A stretch of 64,000 nucleotides of DNA, taken from assembly GCA_905331475.1 (NCBI GenBank), contig CAJNYU010001726.1:126637-190636 (forward strand). The letters are read 5' to 3'. Position 1 is the first letter of the stretch. Every line of letters begins with the position of its first letter. The notes beneath the pieces are model-generated. The model was given only the letters and a program-made list of their open reading frames with translations, was not told the DNA's origin and ran no database searches. This document shows, piece by piece, positions 33,891 to 46,542 of the stretch. Origin of the DNA: Rotaria socialis (lineage: Eukaryota > Rotifera > Eurotatoria > Philodinida > Philodinidae). Made by a program: the position numbers and the translations under genes.

Positions 33891-36864
33891 TAGAAGCAAT
33901 TAACGAACTAGTTGGCATCATTCCATGCTACATCAATGTTTATATTGTTTATTAAATGTTCTGTTAGGTATAGCAAATATATTCTAGCTATTAATTATTG
34001 CTTATTACCTAAACGATAATCCAAAATTTTCTAATCATCTCTGAAACTTTGTATTAGCAAAATATAAGCGTGGTTGGTTAGTTATTTAGTCACGAATAGT
34101 TCTTTTGAAAAATTCTCTTTTCTCTCTAAATATAAGCTTCAGCATTCTATTTTTTCCCTTGTGCATTAACTGTCAGTCAAACCTCAATTGTTCTCTCAAA
34201 ATTCGACCAACTGTATTTTTTTATCTGTTATTCTTGTACTCAAATAAATGATTATTGAACATTGATGTTTTGATAGAATTTTTCTCTCGTTGACTCTTCA
34301 ACGATAAATAATTTTTGGTTAATTAAAATACATCATTCATAGTGTAAATGAATTTTCTATTCAGCTTGTGCATTCATACGAAGTTTGATGTCGTTTTATT
34401 TGCTAGTTATCATTATCGTATTCATAGAAGTTGAGTTCAAGAAAGAAATTGAAACTCTCGAATCGTGTTTTACTAGGAATTTAGTGCTTGATTGGATTCA
34501 GAAAGCTTTGAAAGCTTTTTTAATAATGCACACAAACAAAAACCTATGAATGTTATTCATCTATTTTATTCTACATATTTCTAAATTTATATTGAAAAAA
34601 AACTTTTCTTTTCACAAAAGATTAATGATCAAATCGATTGTGAACATATAGTCATGTCATCAATTGTATCATGGAAGAAACAAGGTGGCTCATTACTCAC
34701 TTTTCCTACTATTCATAATTAATCAATCGGCGTTCTTGTTCAATCTAGCTCATAAGCTAATATATAAAGGAAAAATTAATGATATATATTTATACCTTAT
34801 TAGTCTATTATTTTTCTATTTACGGTGATCAAATGCGAGAAACTATTCGAATAGTCGTTATATATATTTTTTTGCTCAAATTTAAAGTTCATTTTTGTAT
34901 GCCTGTTATTTTTCTATTTCTATCATAAAATGCATGTGTTTTCTGTGTCTTATTTTGTGGTTTATTATATCAAAATATATACATATATCAATCGATATGA
35001 AATGTATTAAGTCATAGAGCAATTAATATTGAGCGATAAAAGTATATAGAAAATGATCGTATCCATATGGTATATAGAAAAGAAAAGAAAAACGACGAAG
35101 AAATTCATGCTGAGCAAGCAACCTGTCACATACTCGTGCCACTTTGTGTCTTTTCTTCATCACTATTTGATTAACATGTACATCTAGGTAAATGCTATTC
35201 GAACTAGAGAGATGTCTTTTGTGTTGATTAACTCGAATGAAGACAATCAAGTGATTCTTATAGTTTTATTTTACAGTCATAATGCCCTTCGGTAAAGATA
35301 TTTTCTGTCTTCGTCTATATTGCACCTGGATAGGCTTCGGGTGACATTTGACTGCTCTCATATTTCGTCTTTTAACCAGTAGTAGCAAGTTGATTAGCAG
35401 ATGGACAACGAGCAAAATTTGTGTGAGAATAAACGAGTGGAAACAAAAGAGAAACTGACGCACGACAAGAGAATACTCATTGACTTCCATGCAGTCAAAT
35501 AGATGTGGGCAGGCGCTTCACACTTGTTGGCTAGAAAAAGGATGCAATTAGCAGATTGAACGACCGAAGAAAAAAAAGCGAGAAAGCATATTACATCGAT
35601 GCAGTTCGAATGATGATTGTCACAATATGTCAATGATAATCATGATACGGGCGATCAAATCAAAATCAAGGAAATGACTGAAAATCGATGAAATTCGTAT
35701 TAAAATATAAAAAAAGAATGAAGAAAAAATGTTTCAAATTTTAAAACTATGAATGAATGATTCTTATTCAATTAAAACATAATTTTTACATTCTATATGT
35801 AGTATCGGTGATGTGTGACACTTCATAAAAAAAGTGCCAAACGTGTGAGTATATGTACTCAAATTTATTTTTCTGTTTCTTTTCAATAGTAAATACATAT
35901 GGAATTCCTTTGAGGAAAATAGGAAACGAACATTAGCACATGTATTAACTATTTATACACACCAATTCTGAATCACCTATAAAAAATCTCACGAGACTAT
36001 CGTCTCTTGCTCTTTTTTTTTGTTCATTGAGGTGTGAGCAACAACAATGTGAATTTGATGAAGAGAGCGTGATCAATGTTCGTACTTTCTCTTTTGTCAA
36101 TCGCACGGGAACAAGACTTTTGTGCATTGCATGCAATGTCATCGGTGTATTCAGCGATTTTTTTTTATGTAGACAGACAAATATATAAGAATTAAAAAAA
36201 CAAAAGTGTGAATGTGATCATCGTCACCATTACTACTCCAAAAAACCTAAAGTGTTAACATTAGTATAATATTCTCGAGGGAAATCAAAATAGAATATTT
36301 CTTTATTGACCACTTGTCTACGTTTTGAGATCTTTTAAAAACGTAAACTTTAAACTTCACATTTTCCATCTGTGTAAAAGTTTTCAATCTATCTTATCTG
36401 TTTCTCTTTTTTTTTGTTTATGGATGAATTTGGTCGCGTGCGCGACAACTTCTTTTTTTTTTATTTAGTTTATGCGTGTATAAACGATCTGATAGATAGT
36501 TCACGCCAGAGTCAATGATAACGATCTGCAAGCGGGACGGAATAAGGGCGTGTGCTCACTGGATAAGATCAATGGGGAAAGAAGAGAGGAGAAAAAAAGA
36601 ACGCGTTACTCCTCCTTCCTTTTTATATTCTTTTTCCGTCTCTTTCTTTTCCTTTTTTTCTCGTGTCTTTTTCCTCATTGGTTAACATATTTTTTCATGA
36701 ACGAATGAATACGAGAAAAAAAAGAGGAACAAACGTTTGCCTTTACATTTATTCATAAAAAAGGGAAGCAAAGAAGAATAAGTGTGCGTATGCCTGTCTG
36801 TGTATGTAGTAATTGTAATACAAAAGAAAATTGATTCGTTTCAAATTGAATAATATTAATAAAT
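33891..36864. other. Long upstream region of the LIM-homeobox gene
   Basis: 3 kb with no exon I can support; open frames on the minus strand near 35020-35630 are not convincing. The final kilobase has pyrimidine-rich tracts (36585-36665). As upstream DNA of a developmental regulator it probably contains enhancers, but I identify no specific site. Confidence 0.5.
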
Positions 36865-38478
36865 ATGACATTTAATAATGAAACCAATATTGTCATAGGA
36901 AATAAACATAATAATGAACAACAACATCATGACCACCGAACAGGTAGATTAAAATTTCTTCTTTCTTTTTCTTACTTTTATTTTTATACAAAATATGTCC
37001 AAAGAAGAACAGAAAGCTTTCTGTCAATCATTGCTTGAAGGCAAAAAAAAAAGGATTAACGTCACAATCATATATATATATACCTTCTAATCCGATTGGT
37101 AGAATAAAAATATTACTATCTACTGTATTTTTAGGAGCAGTTATTACAATATATGATTGTTCCGTATGTTCTTTACCAATATGTGATCAATTTGTGTTTA
37201 AAGTGAATGATAATCATTTTCATTCATTATGTTTGAATTGTTCGGAATGTCATGCCAAACTACTCGATAAATGTTATTCGAGGGACGGAAGTGTTTATTG
37301 TAAAGAGGATTTTTTTAAGTAAGTTTACAAATCGATTGAACTAGAGAATAAAATATTCTTTTTATTTAAAGAAAATTCGGTACAAAATGTGCCTCTTGTG
37401 GTAATGGTATTCCACCGTCGGAAGTTGTTCGGCGTGCCCATGATTATGTTTATCATTTACAATGTTTTGCTTGTCTCATTTGTCATCGTCAATTGAATAC
37501 AGGGGATGAATTTTATTTGATAGATGATCAAAAACTTGTTTGTAAAATTGATTACGAGACGCTAAAAAATAAAGGTAAAATTTACATATTTGATTTATTA
37601 ATTTAGTTTAGTAAAAAGATTTCAATGTAGAATTTGATGATACAAATAAAAGACCACGTACAACAATAACACAAAAACAACTTGAAATTCTTAAACAAGC
37701 CTATAATACAAGTCCAAAACCGGCAAGACACGTACGTGAGACATTAGCAGCTGAAACTGGTTTAGATATGCGTGTTGTACAAGTTTGGTAAATAGTTATG
37801 TTGGACAAGAATTACAAAAATAAAAATTTAATTTTCTACGAACAGGTTTCAAAATCGTCGAGCTAAAGAAAAACGTTTAAAAAAAGATTCGGGTCGACGA
37901 TGGTCGAATGTTCTACGCAATGGAACAGTCGAAGGAAAGACAACACGTATGAAAACACGTAAAAATCATAGCATGCATCAAGAAGAAGATACAAGTAATG
38001 ATGGCGATACTGCTGTATCTTATGATGGTACGTGATTGGAGAAAAATAATTATACATATATTGTTTTATGATCTTTTTAATTTTATTTATAGAACTATCC
38101 GAACGTGAATCCGACGATTCTTTATCACATATCCATAATAATAATCCTGTTTATTCTGATGTTATGTCTCGAGCAGCACATCCGCCATCAAATGAATTGA
38201 TTCCGTTCGATTCTTCATATACCGAATCAAGTGGATTTCTTAGTGGAAACAATCGTACATCATCTTATCCAACGCAATCTGGACTAATACCAACAAATTC
38301 GTTTTCGTCGTCGTCATCATCAATAACAACAAATGATGATCATGCGTCATCATCGGAACTTGATTATTGTACACTTGTTACAAATGGTATAGCAACAACA
38401 GGAGTAGGAAATGGAAATAATATTGAATTTGGACATCACCATTGGCTTGATAATCAATCATTAGCTGGACAGCAGTGA
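36865..38478 (+). CDS. LHX3/4: LIM-homeodomain transcription factor, LHX3/LHX4 (Lim3) class
   Basis: A nuclear DNA-binding factor of motor-neuron and neuroendocrine specification. Exons 36865-36943, 37135-37318, 37372-37574, 37631-37787, 37846-38027 and 38093-38478 join in phase to 396 aa, the usual LHX3 length. LIM1 runs from [14 protein letters not shown] to YCKEDFF with all zinc ligands (CxxC, HxxC, CxxC, C). LIM2 is [20 protein letters not shown], then [15 protein letters not shown] and [14 protein letters not shown]. The homeodomain runs from [20 protein letters not shown] through [20 protein letters not shown] to [28 protein letters not shown] is diagnostic of LHX3/4. The C-terminal third is serine/asparagine-rich. 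Exon 1 is short and poorly conserved, so the start is the weakest part. Introns 2-5 are 53-65 nt. Confidence 0.95.
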
Positions 38479-39392
38479 CTTTTTATTTTGTACAAAATAA
38501 AGAAATGTTAATTTATCTTTTTTTTCCACACAGTGTCATCTAGTCACATAAGAATTTCTGTGTTGCAGTGTTGTTGTTTTGTCTTGTTTATATCAACGTC
38601 TACTAGAGAAATATACAAATGATCGAAATGAGTTTCAATATGATCATAGTTTTAAGATAAGAAAAAGAAAGAACCATTGTTTTTATTCCTGAAAGATTCT
38701 ATCGAAAGATATAATAATTCATACTGAAATCCCTGAAGATATCATTGTTTACTTATAGGTTTTCAATAGCAATTATACAAACGCTCAGGTCAAAAGAATA
38801 TTTTGTTTTTTTAGGATTTTCTTTTTGTTTATATCTGCAGAAACAGAGTTCTCCAGAAACTGGTTTGGATTTCTTGTAACAATTACTCTATAGAATTAAA
38901 ATGAAAGCAAAATGTAGACAAGACATTTTTGTAGCGCAATAGTTTTGACTTTTCTCTTTAAATATAACACCTACAGTAAAGAACAAAAAAAAGGCTTGAA
39001 TAACTAAAAGAATTTTCCATTAGATGAAGCAGTTGTCAACTTTTTCATTAACAGGGTAAAGTAAAAGAACCCTGGAAAAGTTTCATGGACAAAGCTATTT
39101 TTTTAAATTTTATCAAAAATTTTTCGGAAACAGGGTTCAGCGAACTACATTCATCCTACAAAAGATTTGAAAAATAATTACAGAGACAATTGAAAAATGC
39201 TTTTAGTCGTATCGCACGATGATTCGCTGATATTAGATCATGGCGAGTTTAGAAACATCTTATTGTAACTCAAAATTTTCTCTCAATTACTACAGTAATT
39301 TTTTGTTAGAAACATCTATGTACGAAATGTTTCTTATGATGTATAGAAAAGACGAGCTTTCAGGTCATACCTTCCCAGACATCTATTGATTA
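38479..39392. other. LHX 3' region and spacer before the palindrome
   Basis: Contains an AATAAA signal at 38496-38501, 18 bp after the stop, then AT-rich DNA without coding signal. Confidence 0.55.
38496..38501 (+). promoter_or_regulatory. Polyadenylation signal of the LHX gene
   Basis: AATAAA 18 bp downstream of the TGA, followed by a T-rich stretch from about 38515, the usual layout of a short 3' UTR. Confidence 0.6.
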
Positions 39393-40968
39393 AAAGGACG
39401 GGGGAGCATAAGGTGTCAGTTTTGGGTCATCGTCTGTTTCGGCTTGTTTATAACTCACTAGACGCAGAATTTTACGAGGAATCGTTTGATACCAAAATTA
39501 AGTTATTTTGACAGAATCTACGGGTAGTTCTGTTCAGAATACTGAGATCCGGTTTTGTATATAAATGACTAATTCGTACATAGAACCAACATATATATAG
39601 TATGTTCCCTAATGAGATACTTCGAATCGAAAATTGTATCAAATAACTGCACACTTCCTACTCAATCTTTGGTGAGAATTTCACCCTGAACGGTTGAAAC
39701 GTTACTGTGCAGTAATGAAAAATGTGTCAAGGTTAGTGTAAAAATTATCAAATACTTCTATCTACCCAAGCACTGTTTTCGCAATAGCTCAATAAAGAAA
39801 AATAAAATAAAATGTGATTTCGATTGATTCTGCAAGGTTGAACAAAGCGCTACAAAATCAGATGCTTTTGAATTTTTTTCAGAAGTGGCCTTCATAACGT
39901 AAAATGATATAACTTTCAATCGGATACCGTTTTTTTGCATTTTCCCCAAATTTATCGTCTATTTTAATCGGAAAACTAGAATTTGATAGAAAACAAATAA
40001 CATATTTTAAATCAACGTAACAAGTTGAGTTGGTTGGTGCGCATTTTAGTCTTCTCCAATGAAATATATTTTTCTCAAAAAATTAGCCTGAAGTCGCCCA
40101 CAGGATTCATTGAAAAAATTAGCTTAATCAAAACACAGTTTAAATCCATCAGATACGCATATGTCTTTTTGCACGGTAGTAAAGTTTTACACACTTTGAG
40201 ATTGTATCCATTTGATAAAACCCTGTTTTGATTAAATTTGATTTTTTCAATGAATCCTGTGGGGGACTCCAAGCTAATTTTTCGAGAGAAAAATATTTCT
40301 TTGAAGAAGGCTGATATGCGCATCAACCAACTCAACTTGTTACTTTGATTTAAAATATGTTATTTGTTTTCTATCAAATTCTAGTTTTCTGATTAAAATA
40401 GACGATAAATTTGGGGAAAATGCAAAAAAAACGGTATCCGATTGAAAGTTATATCATTTTACTTTATGAAGGTCACTTCTGAAAAAAATTCAAAAGCATC
40501 TGATTTTGTAGCGCTTTGTTCAACCTTGCAGAATCAATCGAAATCACATTTTATTTTATTTTTCTTTATTGAGTTATTGCGAAAACAGTCCTTGGGTAGA
40601 TAGAAGTATTTGATAATTTTTACACTAACCTTGACACATTTTTCATTACTGCACAGTAACGTTTCAACCGTTCAGGGTGAAATTCTCACCAAAGATTGAG
40701 TAGGAAGTGTGCAGTTATTTGATACAATTTTCGATTCGAAGTATCTCATTAGGGAACATACTATATATATGTTGGTTCTATGTACGAATTAGTCATTTAT
40801 ATACAAAACCGGATCTCAGTATTCTGAACAGAACTACCCGTAGATTCTGTCAAAATAACTTAATTTTGGTATCAAACGATTCCTCGTAAAATTCTGCGTC
40901 TAGTGAGTTATAAACAAGCCGAAACAGACGATGACCCAAAACTGATACCTTATGCTCCCCCGTCCTTT
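39393..40968. repeat. Near-perfect 1.58-kb palindrome (fold-back/MITE-like element)
   Basis: The left end reads AAAGGACGGGGGAGCATAAG; the right end is its reverse complement, closing with CCCCCGTCCTTT. Identity continues inward with scattered mismatches through two arms of about 750 bp to a spacer of about 70 bp around 40145-40220. Mirrored 60-residue open frames at 39472-39654 (minus) and 40707-40889 (plus) are a consequence. I find no transposase and no unambiguous target duplication (ATCTA occurs near the left end and directly outside the right end, but seven bases separate it from the left terminus). Foldback elements or MITEs give such structures; an inverted duplication during repair or an assembly artefact are alternatives. 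Confidence 0.85.
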
Positions 40969-41680
40969 ATCTAGTACTTCTCGTGATAGAAAATTCTTCC
41001 ATCTCATCAAATCTTTTTTTGACAAGACGTTCTGGTTTTTTCTGTTATGATAAAAAAAAAGTAAAACTCACTAAATTTCTAACTATTGTGTTTCCACCAT
41101 ACTGTTTTAAATAAAATAATGACAATAGAAATAGTGTTCTTTGTTTTTATTTTCTTTGATTTTACTGTGAACATCAGTACTCATACCTTCACTTCTAATT
41201 GGTTCAGAGATCAAGACATTTTTCTTTTATGGAAAATCATTGTCAAACGTTGATAACAGGCCCATAAAAATTGCTAGATAAAACGGGAATGATCATATAT
41301 GAATGGGATTTTCCGATTAACTTTTAGAAGAGAAGTTTCACAAGCAAAAATACAATATTCTAATTGCACTTCATAGGATAAGTTCCATGTTTTGAAAATT
41401 CTTAATACAAAACTATTTCTAAATTCGTCTTTTAATAAGTTTTCCTATGTATATTCGAAAAAATCACACAAAAATCCATGATGTCATGTATAAAAAAAAG
41501 CGTTTTTTTATGTTTCCTGCACCTGTACAAGTAGCAAAGTTATTTACAGAAAAGCTAGCAAAAAAGAACCAAAATGCATATAACCTATAAATAAAAAACA
41601 AAAGAAAAAGTACTGTATTTCTTAAAAACAAGAAAAAAAATCACAGAAATAAATGATCAAACGATCGCTTTTTGATTTGG
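40969..41680. other. Spacer between palindrome and TMEM183
   Basis: AT-rich; includes the 3' flank of the minus-strand TMEM183 gene. Nothing else seen. Confidence 0.5.
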
Positions 41681-42964
41681 TTAATCAAAACTGGCTGGAC
41701 TATTGTACCAATTATAAACTCGTAAACATAGAATTGGATCAATAATAACCACTGAATCATTATATTTTTTTGATGTTTGTAAACATAGTCTGGATGAATC
41801 AAACCACATTTTCAATTTATGATATCGATAATCACTACTAATATTAAGTGTAATTTGTGATAGTATCATTCCCATATATGGCCCAATGGGAACAAAATTT
41901 GAGCAAATCAGATGTAAAATACATGAATTTTTATCAATAATATATTGATTATTGGTTTTTATAAATGGTGACAAAGTTTCAATGTGAATTTCTTGTTGTT
42001 TTGTAGATTTTTTATTATCGAAACGAAATTCAAAGTAATAGTTATATGCATCACGTTGTGATGTTGCTTGTGATCCTTTTGAATACCATATACGTACACA
42101 GCGTGATAGACGAAGAAAATGTGGATCTTTTTGTATAACATCAGTTTTATCTAAACGATTTTGAAATAATGGATAGACTTGATATAATGATTTAATAACA
42201 TATGTACGAATTATTGATAGATGTTCATGTACAAGTATTCGACCGATTTTATTTGCTTCTGTTTTATTATGCCTAGAAAGATTATCTTAGATTGATTTGT
42301 ACAGAAAATAAATAAATTTTTACTTTCGAAATAAACGCATCCAAAAATAAACAGTATTAACAACATGGTTGGATGCTCGACAAATAAGCGAAAATTTACC
42401 AATATCTTCCGGTGCAATATACATCGCAATGATAAACCATAGATCAAGAGGATATTCTTTTCTATTATGAGTATTTTCCATTGCCGATCGTTCTTTTTTT
42501 GTACTTTGCTTTTGTTTTGATCGAATATTTTCCTGTTGAACTAGATTAGAAAATTGAAAAAACGTATTTAAATCAAATATAGAAATGGTATTTACCTTCA
42601 TTTTCTTCATCAGATAATTGTGGATCATAAAAATCACTTAAATCTTTTTCATACCAATCTTGTTCATCCATTAAAGTTCGACCTAAGAAATAAAATTACA
42701 TATAAATTGGTCAAATATATAAAAATAATTCTTTTTACATTCACGAGTTAATTTAGTTGCCGTACGTAAACTATTTCGAGGTGAATCTTTCGATGAACGT
42801 GAATAATCATAAACACTAAAATCTAAATTATATATATGTCCTTGTAAAATAGTATTACATAAATGCTTATTAATTTTACCTTTGATAGCAAGACGAAGGG
42901 ATTCTGTGCCTGTACTATTTTTATTAGTACCACTACGATTTTGTTTTGAAGTTCGACGAGGCAT
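41681..42964 (-). CDS. TMEM183: TMEM183 protein (F-box-like, putative membrane)
   Basis: Exons 42964-42739, 42682-42596, 42540-42324 and 42272-41681 join in phase to 373 aa; human TMEM183A has 376. The F-box-like block is EYPLDLWFIIAMYIAPEDIG, then FSLICRASNHVVNTVYFW. Then follow HEHLSIIRTYVIKSLYQVYP, NFVPIGPYMGMILSQITLNI, SDYRYHKLKMWFDSSRL and the end VVIIDPILCLRVYNWYN, in the family order. The N-terminus is basic (MPRRTSKQNRSGTNKN), with an acidic patch before the F-box region. Only one segment is hydrophobic enough to span a membrane. Function in animals is poorly known. Confidence 0.92.
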
Positions 42965-44139
42965 TAGCTACTAGTTTTCAGTAAAAACGACAATGTTATA
43001 AAAAGAAAAATGGGCATATAGAACCCGAACTAGTCAAACACCAGCCAGTATCGGCCATATTTTAAGACACATCAAATCATGATCTACTGACTGATGAAGG
43101 AAGGAAAAGGAGACGCTTGTTTTTTAGTGGTTATTTCTAAGTGCACTGTATGAATATATTTTTATAACTGGGTCAAATATTAAGATTTATACACATTTAG
43201 AATCAGCATGACATGAGGAACAAGATGTGATAAATATTTTGCTGGTCATTTTCAGAAAGTGAATAGATGCCGCCAGTTCATTTATTTTCATGATAGAGGA
43301 CTCCTATGGAAATTATATGGAATCATGTATATAAGATCTCAATTGACATATGACAGCCAATATATTAGTATTTTGTCGAGCTTCTTTGTAGTTTTTTTTT
43401 GACTATTTTACATTTTGTAATCGTAGAGAAATAAAAATACAATAAGAAACATAAAGCATATCAAGAGAAAAAATCTTTATAAAAAGAGTTAAAAATTAAA
43501 TTCATAAAAAATATATGAATCAACAAAATAATTGTTTTTATCAGTCAAATGTAGTTGGATCATCAGATGAGCCAATATTCTAAAAGAGTGCATAAGAAAG
43601 AAAGAAAGAAGTAAATAAAGAAATGATTAGTATTTTCTCTATAAATCGTATCTGTATTAAATCTGAAGAATGTGAAGATGCATCTTCATCAGAGCCATAT
43701 AATATGAGATCAGACCCAGGACAATCATCTCGACCGTCGGAACGAGCATCTTAAAAGATCTGAAACAGCTATAAAACGGTACAATAAGGCATTATTTTCA
43801 CCTTATTTCGCCATAATTCGTCAGTTCATTTTAGGGACCGTTGTTTTCGCTGGAAAACGGCTACCGTTTTAAACATTATATTCGTCGGTTTCGAAGCTGA
43901 CGGAAAACGGTGCCGTTTTTCAAAGTTTTCCACTATGGAAAATTTCAACGTAAGATCTCAAAAGTGAAGTTGTATTTGGAGTTTTTACAAACATGAAAAA
44001 CTTATGCCAAATTTGGTACAATTTTAAATCTCTGGAATACATTTACATCATTGACAAGCGATCAAAACTTGTTACGAACAGATTCTTATAAATGAAATTA
44101 AACTCAAGAAGCGTGAGTTAACGTTTTTGTTTCGACATT
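42965..44139. other. Spacer with gene and repeat remnants
   Basis: Contains the arm-type repeat at about 43770-43925 (separate entry). Just beside it on the minus strand (about 43750 to 43545) is a reading with acidic/serine composition (LILYGSDEDASSHSSDLIQ, then after a TTTTAG acceptor NIGSSDDPTTFD and a stop). It could be the 3' end of a gene whose 5' part was lost to the repeat or retroelement, but no GT donor supports the junction. Confidence 0.35.
43770..43925 (-). repeat. Core-less copy of the arm repeat seen at 8.4-9.2 kb
   Basis: Reading the minus strand, the order of words matches both arms of the 8434-9209 element: the CGTCAGC and AAAACGG words, the CACCTTATTTCGCC block, and TTTAGGGACCGTT against TTGAGGGCCGTT. 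The 0.53-kb core is absent here. It is therefore an uninterrupted (or unfilled) relative of the composite element. Confidence 0.6.
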
Positions 44140-46482
44140 CGAGAAACCTTACATCATTGATTAGTCTTGACTTAACGCATATAACTAAATGTAAGCTTAT
44201 TAGGATCATAGATAAATTAGTGGTACAGAAAGAAGCAGAAATTAACTTTTTTCATTCTAAAAAATTAAACGATTTGGTAGAATCAAAAAAGTCAACACCA
44301 ACTAATATATCAATACTACACACATCACCAATAAAAAAAACTTCTCAAAGAAGGCTCTAACTGCTGAAGAAATCAAAACATTGAAGAATGGATTAGACTA
44401 CGTCTATCCGATTAATAAATTCGACGAGATGACGTTTATAAGCAAGATTGAAATGTACTTCGTGAATGTACTAGATATAATTGTACTGATAAGAAAGATT
44501 ATTCCAAAAACGATGCTGATGAACAAATAATTTATAATTTAACACCAACACAATCACATTTTGCAAATAAAATGAGATCAATTTGTAATAATTTTCGTTA
44601 TAATGCCAATCAAATAATTAATACACATAAAAAAGGAACCAACGAAGTTAAACTAGTATTAAAAAATCTAGCTAAAGATAAATCCGTACAAATAGTGAGA
44701 CCTGACAAAGGTAAAGGTATTGTAATTAAGGATAAAACGGATTATAACAATAAGATGTATCAAATTTTAAACGACACCAACACATTCAACCAAATAGAAC
44801 ATGACTTAATTATATTTCAAGAAGATAGACTAACCAGGAAACTCAAACAATTAAAAGATGAATGATTCATAACAGAAAAAGAATATAATTATTGTAGACC
44901 TGCCAGTTCTCAGCCAGGTAGGATCTATGGGCTACCCAAAATACATAAACCGGCGTTACCATACCGCCCCATTCTATCAGCATCGGGTACCTTTAATTTC
45001 AATTTGTCAAAATTACTTGCAAATAAGTTGGATCACCTACGAAAAAAAACAATTTAATTGTAACAAACATTTTCGATTTTATCACCGATCTTCATTCAAA
45101 ACGAGTCGACCCGACTCAAATCAAAATAGTATCGTTTAACATCACTAGCTTGTCTACAAAAGTGCCTTTACACGCACTATTGAACTTATACTATTGAAGA
45201 TGTATAGACAAGAACATACTAATACCTACAGCTTAACACAACGTGATGCATAGTGTCAAAATTGCAAGAACAGATTCAAAATGAAGTATCTGTTAGAATT
45301 ATCAACTAAAAATACCCACTTTGTTTTCGATAAAAAGAAACTTATTTTCACTCAAGTCAACGGAATTGCAATGGGTTCACCGTTGGATCTATTATTTCCG
45401 GATGTTTATATCAACTTTCTAGAGAGTAAATTGATGGCTCGCTTGGAACGCAATGGTATGTTATATTGGAGGAGGTTTGTTGATGACACATTTGCTGTTT
45501 TAGATATAAATGTTGATATCGATAATTTAATTGAAATTCTAAACAGTTTCGATCCAGATATAACTTTTACTTGCGAAAAAGAAAAGAAAAATTCGTTACC
45601 GTTTCTTGATATATACGTTAGTCGAAAACTTGTCAATAATACGTGAGAATTTTCTAGTTCATTTATCGCCAATTTGTATAGAAAATCTGCCGTATCCCGA
45701 TTTAATAACAAAGTGGGACTCGTTCGTCCCACACTCATATAAAGTTAGTACTATTAGTTGTATGATATATCGTGTGCCATAAAAATATGCTCATCCTTTA
45801 AACTAATCCATGAACAATTTCAATTTATAAGAAAGACTGCAATTAGAAATGGGTACCCAGACAAATTTATACAAGCACAAATCAGGAAAAATTTAGAGAG
45901 ATATTATGACAAAATAAATGGAACGCAATTGTTTTATTCCCAACGACAAAAAAAGAACGATGAATCGAATGAATCAATAAGAAAAAGACAAATATTCATC
46001 GACCAGGAACTCCAGTCTAATATTGCAATATTAGATTAATTGCTCTGGATGTGATTCATCCTATATAGGAAAAACAATAAGACAGGCAAGCCCACGGTTG
46101 AATGAGCATGGTGTCAATCTAAAGTCAGCAACGGACGTCAAACCTCATCACACCACGACAACTTATAATGTAGATAATTTTACGTAGGTCAAAAAGGAAT
46201 AACGATAAAATTGTTAAATATGTTTCAGAAGAGGAAACGGAAAATTTTGATGAACACAAGATAACTAATTCTGCTTTAAGACAGCACGAAATTATAAATA
46301 ATCATTTAATTAATTGGAATGAATGGAAAGTTCTAACTAGAGACACAAAACATTATCGTCTACTTGTGAAAGAATCATTATCCATAATCAAATATCAGCC
46401 TATATTCAATAAAACTACTTGTTCTGTACCATTAATAATCTATCCTGAAGGGCTACAAATAAAAAGCCTAAAGCCAAGATGA
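44140..46482 (+). mobile_element. Penelope-like retroelement, inactivated, with RT and GIY-YIG endonuclease remains
   Basis: Open fragments in order give the layout of a Penelope-like element. An N-terminal block has VRPDKGKGIVIKDKTDYNNK, then GRIYGLPKIHKPALPYRPIL. The RT core has GIAMGSPLDLLFPDVYINFL, then RRFVDDTFAVLD (the YVDD-type catalytic motif) and KKNSLPFLDIYVSRKL. A linker follows, then CSGCDSSYIGKTIRQASPRL from the GIY-YIG endonuclease, and the family tail (NSALRQHEIINNHLINWNEW ... KYQPIFNK ... PEGL) ending at 46482. At least six stops or frameshifts separate these pieces, so it is dead. The endonuclease distinguishes it from endonuclease-lacking telomeric Athena-type elements. It would transpose by target-primed reverse transcription. 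Confidence 0.88.
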
Positions 46483-46518
46483 AATTAATCAATCATGCAT
46501 TACCCGAGGGGAGGCTAT

Positions 46519-46542
46519 AGTATTATGAGCGCTCATAATACT
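46519..46542. repeat. Perfect 24-bp palindrome just after the Penelope element
   Basis: AGTATTATGAGC at 46519-46530 is followed directly by its reverse complement GCTCATAATACT at 46531-46542. It lies 37 bp past the element's last codon, so it may belong to its 3' region. Confidence 0.8.

Noticed and set aside
36865..38478. Assignment of the LIM-homeobox gene to LHX1/5.
   Set aside because: GDEFYL in LIM2 and [11 protein letters not shown] in the homeodomain are LHX3/4 signatures.
39472..40889. Two identical 60-residue open frames on opposite strands as a duplicated small gene.
   Set aside because: They are mirror images produced by the palindrome and resemble no protein.
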